Source: Fuerstiella sp. (GTDB lineage Bacteria > Planctomycetota > Planctomycetia > Planctomycetales > Planctomycetaceae). From it: a DNA stretch of 34,089 bases. The stretch is from assembly GCA_029941865.1 (NCBI GenBank), contig JAPYTO010000046.1, positions 1-34,089 on the forward strand, in the 5' to 3' direction. Made by a program: the position numbers and the translations under genes. The notes beneath the pieces are model-generated. The model worked only from the letters and a program-made list of their open reading frames with translations. It was not told the DNA's origin and did not search any database. Below are positions 26,901 through 34,089 of the stretch, one piece after another (within the stretch, counting starts at the first letter, position 1; each line of letters begins with the position of its first letter).

Positions 26901-28892
26901 ATGAATCGCATCGTTCTCGCACTGCTGACCGTTTCCGTTCTGTTCGGCCATCAAGTGGTCGGACAGGAACTGACTTGTTTGACAGAAGACCAGCTCGCCA
27001 ACGAAGGTTTGTACGCTCATCTACAACAGCAGGCGTACGCCGCACTCGATCGCCGTACCACAGCGTACGAACAGTTGAAGACGCCGGGACAGATTCGCAC
27101 GTACCAGAAAAAACTGCGGGAGTTCTTCGTCAATCAATTGGGAGGATTTCCGGAACGGACGCCCTTGAATGCGCGTACCGTGCGGACCATCCACGCTGAC
27201 GGTTATCGCATCGAAAACGTGATCTTCGACAGCCTGCCGAACCATCACATCACGGCGAATCTGTATCTGCCCGACACAGCATCGGCGGTGCCCGGCGTTG
27301 TCGTGTCCAGCGGTCACAGTCGCACCGCCAAGACGGCCGATTACAACCAGCGTTTCGGAATCATGATGGCAAGGAACGGGATGGCTGCGTTGTGTTTTGA
27401 TCCGATCGGACAGGGCGAACGCTCCCAGATTCTTAACGCTGACGGTCAGCCGCAGTATCAGGGAACAACCACCGAACATTTCATGGTCGGCGTCGGCTCA
27501 ATTCTGGTCGGACGCAATACCGCTCGATATCGCGTCTGGGATGCGATGCGGGCGATCGACTATCTTTCCAGCCGACCCGAAGTGGATGCCGATCGGATTG
27601 GTTTCAGCGGGTGTTCGGGTGGTGGAACGGTCACCAGTTATGTCATGGCACTCGACGACCGCGTCGCCTGTGCGGCGCCCGCCTGTTACCTGACGACGTT
27701 TCGGCAGCTGATCGAAACCATCGGTCCGCAGGATGCCGAACAGAATATTTTTGGACAGATCGCCTTCGGACTTGATCATCCGGACTACGTCCTGCTGCGA
27801 GCACCGAAGCCGACGCTGATCAGCTCGACCACCGGTGACTTCTTCAGTATCGCCGGTGCGTGGGAAAACTATCGCCAGGCAAAACGCGTTTATGCCAGGC
27901 TGGGATTTCCGGAACGAGTTGACCTGGTTGAGGTCGAGGGCAAACACGGGGTGCATCCGCAGAACCTGGCGACGATTGCTCACTGGATGAAACGCTGGCT
28001 GCTGGACAGTGACGAACCGGTCTCCGCCGTCGAAATTGAAACTCGTCCGCCGAACGACCTGCTGTGCCTCGAATCCGGCCAGGTACTGACTCTGCCGAAC
28101 GAACGGTCTGTCTTTGACCTGAATGCCGAATACGAATCAGAACTGGCGCAGCAGCGAAAGGAATTGTGGAAGACAACACCGCACGACCAGATGGCAGACA
28201 GAATCCGAATGCTGCTGGGCGTTCGCTCGAATTCCGAATCAAAACCACCGCAGTTCAAGGATCTGGGGCGTGTGCAGCGAGACAATTATCACATCGACAA
28301 ACTGGTGCTGCGGACCGATTTCGGTGTGCCATTGCCGGGCCTCACCTTTCATCCACCAGTACCCGTCGACGACGCATATTTGTATCTGCACGACAGCGGC
28401 AAACTGGGAGATTCCGGCGCAGACGGCCCCATCGAAAAACTCATCGACGAAGGATACGCTGTTGTGACCCTGGACCTGAGTGGACAGGGCGAAACGGCTA
28501 CCGGCAAACGTGATCCGCTGTTGACCGACTGGAAAACGTATTACCTCAGCTATCTGCTGGGTAAGCCACTGCTTGGCATCCGTGTGGAAGACGCTTTGGC
28601 TGCGGCCGACTTTGTGGCCTATTATCAGAAGAAACGAGACGCACCGCGCAAAGTCCACCTGGTCGGCGTCGGTCAGGCCGGCATTGTGGCGTTACATGCC
28701 GCGGCACTGCATCCGGAACTGTTCACCACCGTCACTCTCCGTAACACACCCCGCAGTTGGGCTTCCGTCGTGCGGCAGAAAACTCCAACCGGACAACTCG
28801 ACAGCACTGTCCACGGCGCGCTTAAGGTCTACGACCTGCCGGACCTTGTGCGTCTGGCGGGTGCGGATAAAGTGCGTTTCGAGGACGAATGA
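26901..28892 (+). CDS. Secreted two-domain alpha/beta hydrolase (acetyl xylan esterase-like)
   Basis: A 663-residue exported esterase or peptidase-like protein. The signal peptide is MNRIVLALLTVSVLFGHQVVG, and ATG 26901 has AAGG 7 nt upstream. Domain 1 (about 90-370) is an alpha/beta hydrolase: the nucleophile elbow is GFSGCSGGG with Ser239, the acid is probably Asp313 in SSTTGDFFS, and the base is His349 in VEGKHGVHP. Domain 2 (about 440-660) repeats the fold (GYAVVTLDLSGQGETATGK, HLVGVGQAGIVALHAA), but the elbow reads GVGQAG with no Ser, and the end of the domain is short. It therefore seems catalytically dead and may serve for binding or stability. Domain 1 resembles planctomycete acetyl xylan esterase-like proteins. 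The substrate is unknown. A 114-nt gap separates it from the ABC genes. Confidence 0.85.
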   Translation: MNRIVLALLTVSVLFGHQVVGQELTCLTEDQLANEGLYAHLQQQAYAALDRRTTAYEQLKTPGQIRTYQKKLREFFVNQLGGFPERTPLNARTVRTIHADGYRIENVIFDSLPNHHITANLYLPDTASAVPGVVVSSGHSRTAKTADYNQRFGIMMARNGMAALCFDPIGQGERSQILNADGQPQYQGTTTEHFMVGVGSILVGRNTARYRVWDAMRAIDYLSSRPEVDADRIGFSGCSGGGTVTSYVMALDDRVACAAPACYLTTFRQLIETIGPQDAEQNIFGQIAFGLDHPDYVLLRAPKPTLISSTTGDFFSIAGAWENYRQAKRVYARLGFPERVDLVEVEGKHGVHPQNLATIAHWMKRWLLDSDEPVSAVEIETRPPNDLLCLESGQVLTLPNERSVFDLNAEYESELAQQRKELWKTTPHDQMADRIRMLLGVRSNSESKPPQFKDLGRVQRDNYHIDKLVLRTDFGVPLPGLTFHPPVPVDDAYLYLHDSGKLGDSGADGPIEKLIDEGYAVVTLDLSGQGETATGKRDPLLTDWKTYYLSYLLGKPLLGIRVEDALAAADFVAYYQKKRDAPRKVHLVGVGQAGIVALHAAALHPELFTTVTLRNTPRSWASVVRQKTPTGQLDSTVHGALKVYDLPDLVRLAGADKVRFEDE

Positions 28893-29006
28893 CCGCGATA
28901 CCGGAGCGTTGAATTCTGCATCACGCGACTGCCTGCACGGATTCTGATAGAAACTATTCAGGACAAAGAGCGGGGAGCGAATAATACCTGAGTCAGGAGT
29001 TCGCGA

Positions 29007-29798
29007 ATGATCGTTGTTGAGAACTATCACAAGGTCTACGACAAAACGATTGCTGTCAGCGGATTGTCGTTTACGGTCGAAGCGGGTCAGGTGTTGGGTC
29101 TGGTGGGGCCGAACGGAGCTGGCAAAACGACGACAATTCGAGCGATCACGGGCATCATTCCGCCGACGCGCGGCCAGTTATCCGTAGCGGGCCACGACGT
29201 TGTCGCAGATCCGGTCCAGGCCAAGCGGCGATTTGCGTACATCCCGGATGAGCCAAAGCTGTTTGAACTGCTGACGGTGACCGAACATCTGAAGTTCACG
29301 GCCCAGGCTTACGAAGTGCCTGCGGACGTCGCGGCCGAACGCACCGAGGATCTGCTGAAGCGATTCGACCTGATCGAAAAACGAGACGCGCTGGCTCAGG
29401 AACTGTCGCGTGGCATGCGGCAGAAAGTTGCGATTTGCTGCGCCTACCTGCATGCGCCCGACGCGATCTTTTTCGACGAGCCACTGACAGGTCTCGACCC
29501 GCGCGCGATTCGCACCCTGAAGGATTCGATCCGGGAACGCGCCGAAAACGGTGCCGCAGTCGTGATCAGTTCGCATCTGCTTTCGCTCGTGGAAGACCTG
29601 TGCACGCATCTGCTGATCCTGAATCGCGGGCAAAGCCTGTTCTGCGGGCCGCTGCATGAACTGAGATCTGCGTTCTCCGAACTCAGCGCTGACGCGTCGC
29701 TCGAAGACGTGTTTTTTTACGCGACGGACAACGCCCATGCAGATTCTTCGGATACTACCTCGCTTGGCGCTGCCGTGACCGATGAAGGTGTCCCATGA
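29007..29798 (+). CDS. ABC transporter ATP-binding protein
   Basis: A 263-residue cytoplasmic ATPase of an ABC exporter. Walker A is GPNGAGKTT (34-42), the signature is LSRGM (133-137), Walker B with the catalytic Glu is AIFFDEP (153-159), and the switch His is in VISSHLL (190). The usual Q-loop Gln is replaced in AYIPDEPKLFE (Asp-Glu), common in the branch of exporters to which this seems to belong. The start is fixed by TCAGGAG 8 nt upstream. The stop overlaps the permease start by four bases (ATGA), so the two proteins are made together as a complex. The exported substrate is not visible. Confidence 0.95.
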   Translation: MIVVENYHKVYDKTIAVSGLSFTVEAGQVLGLVGPNGAGKTTTIRAITGIIPPTRGQLSVAGHDVVADPVQAKRRFAYIPDEPKLFELLTVTEHLKFTAQAYEVPADVAAERTEDLLKRFDLIEKRDALAQELSRGMRQKVAICCAYLHAPDAIFFDEPLTGLDPRAIRTLKDSIRERAENGAAVVISSHLLSLVEDLCTHLLILNRGQSLFCGPLHELRSAFSELSADASLEDVFFYATDNAHADSSDTTSLGAAVTDEGVP

Positions 29799-31423
29799 TC
29801 CCGCGCATTCTGCCGCCGGCACTGTGGGCACTGCACTGGCTGACCTTTCGTGCCCGAGTGCGGAAAATCTGTCGCGGCTGTCGGACGGTGCGTGGCGCGC
29901 TCGGACTGCTGGCGGGCATTGCGATCTTCGGGGGCTGGATGACGATGTTCTTCGTTCAGCGACACCACGCACAACCTCAGTTCGTACGCGACTACGTGCC
30001 GTTCGGGTTGCTCATGATGTGTGTGCTGAGCCTCGTGTTCTCGAAATCCGGTCAAGGCATTGCCTTCCAGCCTGCGGAGGTCGAGTTTCTGTTCCCCGGA
30101 CCGTTCCGACGACGCGATCTGCTGCTGCATCGCATCGTGGGCAACTCGCTTATGCTGGTGCCGACCAGTTTGATGTTTTCGCTGTTTTTTTATCCACACG
30201 TTACGTATTGGCTGGCCGGCTTCGCCGGTACATTTCTGGCGCTGCAGTTTCAGACCATGTTTCAGGTTACCGTAAGTCTGCTCGCCGGCGCGGTCCGCGA
30301 ACGCCTGTTTTCTTTCACGCGTCTGGCGATGGCCGTTCTGATCGTGGTGGGCCTGGCGGTGTCACTGTCCATTACGCTGGACGCGCCGCTGCCGGATTCC
30401 GGTGGACGGATTTCTCAGCTCCGCGACACCTGGCCAGGAAGGGTAATCCTGTTTCCATTCGACATATTTGGCAAGACGATGGCTGCGACCAGTCCTGTCG
30501 AACTGGCGGTTTGGGGCCTGTTGGGAACAGCGATCAATGTCCTGCTGGTCGGCATGCTGTTTCTTCTGGATCTGGATTTTCGCGAGGCATCGCTGAAGAC
30601 AAGTCAACGCATGCAGCAACGACTGCAAAGTATTCGCAGCGGTCGGTTACACTGGACCGGTGGCAGCATCAACATCAGGCGGCTGCGATACATCAGTCTG
30701 CCCTGGCTGAGGGGTGCCGGTCCGGTGGCGTCGTACCAGATGACGACGGCACTACGATCGGCAAAGGGGATGATCGGCATGATGTTGTTCATCCTTGTTA
30801 CAGCAGGATTACCCATGTTCCTGGTCGGTCGTTCCAACGCGGGGAATGTCGCAGCATCGGTCGCAGCGCCAGCGCTGATGTTTGTACTGTTCTTCTTTCC
30901 GCAGTTCGTGCAGTTCGATTATCGTGGCGACGTTGATCGCATGGGGCTGCTGAAAACGCTGCCACTGCGACCGATTGCCATCACCTGCGGTCAGTTAGTG
31001 ACGCCGGTCGTCTTTCTGCTGGTGGTTGAACTGCTTCTGATCAGTGTGATGGCGGTTTCCGGAGTGCTGTCCACTACCGTGCTGTTGAACGTTCTGGCGT
31101 TCCTGCCATTGGTGAATCTGATGCTGTTTGCCATCGAGAATCTAATGTGGCTGCTGTACCCTTGTCGCACTGCGGTCGCCGGGGCCGCCGACATTCAGGC
31201 CATGGTCCGACAAATGCTGCTGATGCTGCTGAAAATGATCGTTCTGAGTCTGGTGTTCGGAGCGGCAATCGCCGTTGGGGCAGTCGCGTGGCTGATCGCG
31301 GATTCTGTGGCGATTGGCGTTGTGGCGGCGTGGTTTGCCTGTGCCGGCATTTGCGTTGGTCTGATACGCCTTGTGGCCCAGGCCTTTAATCGATTCGATC
31401 CGGCAACCGACACACCCGCCTGA
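29795..31423 (+). CDS. ABC exporter permease
   Basis: A 542-residue integral membrane protein forming the channel for the ATPase encoded directly upstream (4-nt overlap). Many hydrophobic helices are visible: near residues 28-50 (GALGLLAGIAIFGGWMTMFFV), 65-85, 110-150, 175-200, 225-255, 325-350, 355-375, 390-425, 430-450 and 470-520. A cytoplasmic loop with QRMQQRLQSIRSGRL is near 265-285. It looks like the bacterial putative ABC exporter permease family, larger than a simple ABC-2 subunit. Both half-sites would come from a homodimer or a single long chain; the sequence does not settle this. The substrate is unknown. Confidence 0.88.
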   Translation: MIPRILPPALWALHWLTFRARVRKICRGCRTVRGALGLLAGIAIFGGWMTMFFVQRHHAQPQFVRDYVPFGLLMMCVLSLVFSKSGQGIAFQPAEVEFLFPGPFRRRDLLLHRIVGNSLMLVPTSLMFSLFFYPHVTYWLAGFAGTFLALQFQTMFQVTVSLLAGAVRERLFSFTRLAMAVLIVVGLAVSLSITLDAPLPDSGGRISQLRDTWPGRVILFPFDIFGKTMAATSPVELAVWGLLGTAINVLLVGMLFLLDLDFREASLKTSQRMQQRLQSIRSGRLHWTGGSINIRRLRYISLPWLRGAGPVASYQMTTALRSAKGMIGMMLFILVTAGLPMFLVGRSNAGNVAASVAAPALMFVLFFFPQFVQFDYRGDVDRMGLLKTLPLRPIAITCGQLVTPVVFLLVVELLLISVMAVSGVLSTTVLLNVLAFLPLVNLMLFAIENLMWLLYPCRTAVAGAADIQAMVRQMLLMLLKMIVLSLVFGAAIAVGAVAWLIADSVAIGVVAAWFACAGICVGLIRLVAQAFNRFDPATDTPA

Positions 31424-31610
31424 GCCAGTAAAGTTCGGCGATACCGGACGGAAGCGCTTCGACGTTGACAGCACTGCCTGTTACCTGCTGTTCAACGACG
31501 ATACAATTCAGTCGTTTCGCTTGCGGGCAAGGACTGACACACGGATCGCCCGAAGCACCACACACCCGCGACTCTGCCTGCCCCATCACGCCGTCCCCAC
31601 GGAGCCACTC

Positions 31611-32906
31611 ATGATCCGATCATCCATTACCCGCCGTACAGCACTGAAAGCCGGTGCCGCCGCGCTGACAGCGCCCTACTTTGTTCCCGCGCACGCTTTT
31701 GGCGCAAACGAGAAACTGAACATCGGAGTGATTGGTGTCGGTGGGCGTGGTCAGAGTGATCTGGCCGCAGTCAGTACCGAATCGATTGTGGCGTTGTGTG
31801 ACGTGGACGAACAACGTCTGGGTGCGGCGGCGAAGCGGCATCCGGGCGCGAAGACGTATCACGACTACCGCCAGCTACTGGACCAGGAAAACCTGGACGC
31901 TGTCGTCGTGGCCACACCCGATCACCATCACGCTCCGGCCACCATGCGGGCGATGATGAGGGATCTGCATGTCTATTGCGAGAAGCCGCTGACTCACACG
32001 GTGGAGGAAGCTCGTAAGATTGCGCACGTGGCCGCGGCTCGCCAGCTGGCGACTCAGATGGGCACTCAGAATCATGAGCATCCTGGTTATGTTCGTCTGG
32101 TCGAAATGCTGCGTGCCGGAGTGATTGGCGACGTCAAAGAGGTGCACGTTATCACGGACCGGCCTGGAAGGTGGTGGAGCCAGGGGATGGACCAACCAGC
32201 TCAGAAGCCGGAAGTGCCGTCACACCTGCATTGGGATCTGTGGCTGGGTCCGGCTAAAGAACGTGACTACCACCAGGCCTATGTCCCGTTTCGCTGGAGA
32301 GGGTGGTGGGACTTCGGATGCGGTGCCATTGGTGACATGGCCATTCATTTATTGGACCCGACGTTCCAGGCGTTGAATCTGGGCGGTCGGCCGGTCAAAG
32401 TTGCATCGCAGGGACCGCCGCCTCACGCACTCAGCGGTCCAAAGCACATGACGACAAGGTTCGCATTTCCAGCTGAAAAAGAACACGGTGAACTGAACGT
32501 GTTTTGGTATGAAGGCACGGCAAAGCCGCGGGCTGACAATGCCGTGAAACTTCCCATGAACGGTTCGCTGTTTGTTGGCTCGAAAGGCGAGATTGCCATT
32601 GAACACGGTCAGCAGCCCAGACTGCTGGGCGAGGATAAAGCAGCTGCGGACAACGACGGGGAAAAACCGACGCCGTTCTCCGGAACTCATCACCACCAAC
32701 AATGGATCACGGCCTGTAAAACGGGCTCGGCAACAGGCAGCAATTTCGGGTACGCGGGGCCTTTCACCGAAGTCGTGTTGTTGGGCAATGTGGCATACCG
32801 AGTCGGACGTGAGATTACATACAACCCGGTCGACATGAGCACCGGTGACAAAGAAGCCGACGTGTTGCTGCGGAAAGACTACCGCAAAGGCTGGGAAGTT
32901 TCGTAG
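31611..32906 (+). CDS. Tat-exported Gfo/Idh/MocA family oxidoreductase
   Basis: A 431-residue NAD(P)-dependent sugar or polyol oxidoreductase, probably working in the periplasm with a cofactor bound before export. The start at 31611 (GGAG 8 nt upstream) gives a twin-Arg signal, SSITRRTALKAGAAAL, ending near PAHAFGA; an open frame of 80 more codons upstream is not needed. The Rossmann motif is NIGVIGVGGRGQSDL (37-51), with Asp64 in ALCDVDEQ positioned for the cofactor ribose. The catalytic-lysine motif is YCEKPLTHTVEEA (EKP at 124-126). HWDLWLGPAKERDYHQAYVPFRWRGWWDFGCGAIGDMAIHLLD, typical of the planctomycete branch, covers the substrate side. Substrate unknown; inositol dehydrogenase activity is one option because inositol oxygenase follows. 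Confidence 0.93.
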   Translation: MIRSSITRRTALKAGAAALTAPYFVPAHAFGANEKLNIGVIGVGGRGQSDLAAVSTESIVALCDVDEQRLGAAAKRHPGAKTYHDYRQLLDQENLDAVVVATPDHHHAPATMRAMMRDLHVYCEKPLTHTVEEARKIAHVAAARQLATQMGTQNHEHPGYVRLVEMLRAGVIGDVKEVHVITDRPGRWWSQGMDQPAQKPEVPSHLHWDLWLGPAKERDYHQAYVPFRWRGWWDFGCGAIGDMAIHLLDPTFQALNLGGRPVKVASQGPPPHALSGPKHMTTRFAFPAEKEHGELNVFWYEGTAKPRADNAVKLPMNGSLFVGSKGEIAIEHGQQPRLLGEDKAAADNDGEKPTPFSGTHHHQQWITACKTGSATGSNFGYAGPFTEVVLLGNVAYRVGREITYNPVDMSTGDKEADVLLRKDYRKGWEVS

Positions 32907-32933
32907 AAGGCCGCACGGATATGTCTGTCCTTG

Positions 32934-33010
32934 TGAGCGGCACGGCACTAGCCGCCGGTTATTGGCAGTGTTTCCACCCGCGGCTAGCGCCTTGCGGCTC
33001 ACTGTTTCAG
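32934..33010. repeat. Palindromic REP-like element, family C (copy 2)
   Basis: Arms GAGCGGCACGGCACTAGCC (from 32935) and the inverted GGCTAGCGCCTTGCGGCTC (to 33000) pair with three mismatches around a centre containing GGTTATTGGCAGTG. It lies 28 nt after the oxidoreductase stop, so it could also end that transcript. The reverse-oriented copy is at 23876-23946. The remaining gap up to 33167 shows no gene. Confidence 0.8.
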
Positions 33011-33167
33011 CTATCCAGACTGCCTTCCAGGGCCACCGCGGCGTCTGATCGCGGCGACGCTGCACAATTCATGTCGTAAGGTTTCGCCAGCTGTTCGCGG
33101 CATGTACGCTGTCAATTATTGAATTCTTCGATTTGGTCTCATCAACCCGTTGTCAGCAGGCATCAGA

Positions 33168-34037
33168 ATGCACGTCCCCGACAATACTTCAGCGCAGAAT
33201 CCGTTGTCATCGCTGGATGATTGGGACGACGACGTGCGAAACCGTTATTCGGAGGACGACAGAGGTCAACCGGACGGGTTTCGCGATTACGGAGATCAGG
33301 TTCGTGATTCGGTCCGCAAGTTCTACCACCAGAATCACATCCGTCAGACGGTCGACTTTGTCCGATCATCACGCGAAAAGTATCTTCCCCTGCGGACTCG
33401 ACGAATGGGTGTCTGGCAGGCAATGGAATTCCTGAACGAACTGGTGGACGACAGCGATCCGGACACCGAGTCGCCTCAGATCATTCATGCCGTTCAGACC
33501 GCCGAAGCGATTCGCGCTGACGGACATCCGGACTGGTTTGTGCTCACGGGCCTGATCCACGACATGGGCAAAGTGCTGTGTCTGTTTGATGAACCTCAAT
33601 GGGCCGTGACGGGAGACACCTTCCCGGTGGGATGCCTCTATTCCGAAGCTATCGTCTATCACGAATTCTTTCAGGAGAATCCGGACTGGCGCGACAAAAC
33701 TTATCAAACGGTGAATGGAATTTATGAGGTCGGATGTGGTCTGAACAACGTGCTGATGTCGTGGGGCCACGATGAGTATCTGTACAACGTGGTCAAGGAT
33801 TTTGTTCCACGCGAAGCCCAGTACATGATCCGGTATCACTCGTTCTACGCGGCTCACCGTGAAGGTGCTTACACGCATCTGATGAACGACGAAGATCGCG
33901 ATATGTTCCGCTGCGTTCGCGAATTCAACCCATATGACCTGTACACAAAATGTGAGACTCCGCCGGATCTTGAGAAACTGATGCCGTACTATCATGATCT
34001 GGTGTCGGAGTTCTTTCCGGACGAAATCTGGTGGTAG
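33168..34037 (+). CDS. Inositol oxygenase (MIOX family)
   Basis: A 289-residue cytoplasmic di-iron enzyme that should cleave myo-inositol with O2 to D-glucuronate. It is strongly like animal and plant inositol oxygenases. All six iron ligands of the family are present: His107 (IIHAVQTAE), His131 and Asp132 ([10 protein letters not shown]), His201 (SWGHDEYLY), His224 (RYHSFY) and Asp257 (NPYDLYTK). DTFPVGC and the C-terminal [19 protein letters not shown] are also family hallmarks. I prefer ATG 33168, with GCAGG 8 nt upstream, over TTG 33150. The stop codon TAG is itself the first three bases of a family B repeat, so the 3' end abuts an inserted element. No glucuronate pathway genes are in the window, but a sugar oxidoreductase lies upstream across a repeat. 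Confidence 0.95.
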   Translation: MHVPDNTSAQNPLSSLDDWDDDVRNRYSEDDRGQPDGFRDYGDQVRDSVRKFYHQNHIRQTVDFVRSSREKYLPLRTRRMGVWQAMEFLNELVDDSDPDTESPQIIHAVQTAEAIRADGHPDWFVLTGLIHDMGKVLCLFDEPQWAVTGDTFPVGCLYSEAIVYHEFFQENPDWRDKTYQTVNGIYEVGCGLNNVLMSWGHDEYLYNVVKDFVPREAQYMIRYHSFYAAHREGAYTHLMNDEDRDMFRCVREFNPYDLYTKCETPPDLEKLMPYYHDLVSEFFPDEIWW

Positions 34038-34089
34038 TGCGTGGTCAAGTCTAAGAATTGGGGTTATTCCGTCGCCGAACTCGCCAGAG
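34035..34089. repeat. Palindromic element, family B (copy 3), cut by the window edge
   Basis: It starts TAGTGCGTGGTCAAGTCT, matching 8850 with one change, and continues to CGCCGAACTCGCCAGAG, matching the left hairpin arm at 8882-8896 and, more closely, the reverse complement of the right arm at 8926-8940. The second arm should lie just past the end of the window. Confidence 0.7.

Noticed and set aside
26707..27045. Longer N-terminus for the PQQ-propeller protein
   Set aside because: The extension is charged, would place the signal peptide internally, and overlaps the start of the divergent hydrolase gene.
29240..29275. ABC ATPase lacking the Q-loop glutamine as a sign of inactivity
   Set aside because: All other ATPase motifs are intact, and the Asp-Glu variant is common in this branch of exporters.
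1..34089. CRISPR array, integron, prophage or transposase genes
   Set aside because: No regularly spaced direct repeats, integrase, transposase or phage structural genes were found on either strand.

Overview
The window looks like a chromosomal segment of a marine-type planctomycete. The evidence is two adjacent PSD1 (cytochrome c/DUF1549/DUF1553) + DUF1501 gene pairs, a giant PVC-type heme-binding dehydrogenase gene, an FHA-linked Ser/Thr kinase beside an ECF sigma factor, a sulfatase, a PQQ-like beta-propeller protein, a Tat-exported Gfo/Idh/MocA oxidoreductase and a CRTAC1-type FG-GAP protein. No rRNA, tRNA, CRISPR array, transposase, phage or plasmid gene was recognised.

Layout. 1-5.7 kb (minus): a secreted glycoside-hydrolase-like protein, then DUF1501 and PSD1 genes (PSD1 first in transcription, 3-nt gap). 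5.8-8.6 kb (minus): ECF sigma factor, a hypothetical gene whose 5' end looks damaged, and an FHA-kinase, read as a signalling cluster. 9.0-12.6 kb (minus): one large ThuA + PVC dehydrogenase + HEAT + cytochrome c gene broken by two frameshifts. 12.6-13.0 kb: divergent intergenic region with a plausible sigma-70 promoter. 13.0-18.3 kb (plus): second PSD1-DUF1501 pair, then a truncated CRTAC1/ASPIC gene. 18.4-26.7 kb (minus): sulfatase, DUF4380-like protein, membrane-anchored EF-hand protein, PlsC-type acyltransferase, PQQ-propeller protein. 26.9-34.0 kb (plus): two-domain alpha/beta hydrolase, ABC ATPase + permease (4-nt overlap), Gfo/Idh/MocA oxidoreductase, and inositol oxygenase.

Functional reading. 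Most genes encode exported carbohydrate or sulfated-glycan related enzymes and c-type-heme proteins of the periplasm, as is usual for planctomycetes. The role of PSD1/DUF1501 pairs is not established. Inositol oxygenase next to a MocA-type oxidoreductase suggests sugar/polyol oxidation, although a palindromic repeat separates them.

The most unusual content is not a gene. At least four families of short palindromic, REP-like elements sit in the gaps. Several run into the 3' ends of genes, and one supplies the stop codon of the inositol oxygenase gene. In addition, three reading frames within about 10 kb (7.3-8.0, 9.0-12.6 and 17.0-18.3 kb) are damaged. Small indels of this kind are equally compatible with sequencing error and with real gene decay. 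I did not find a convincing new defence or mobile system.
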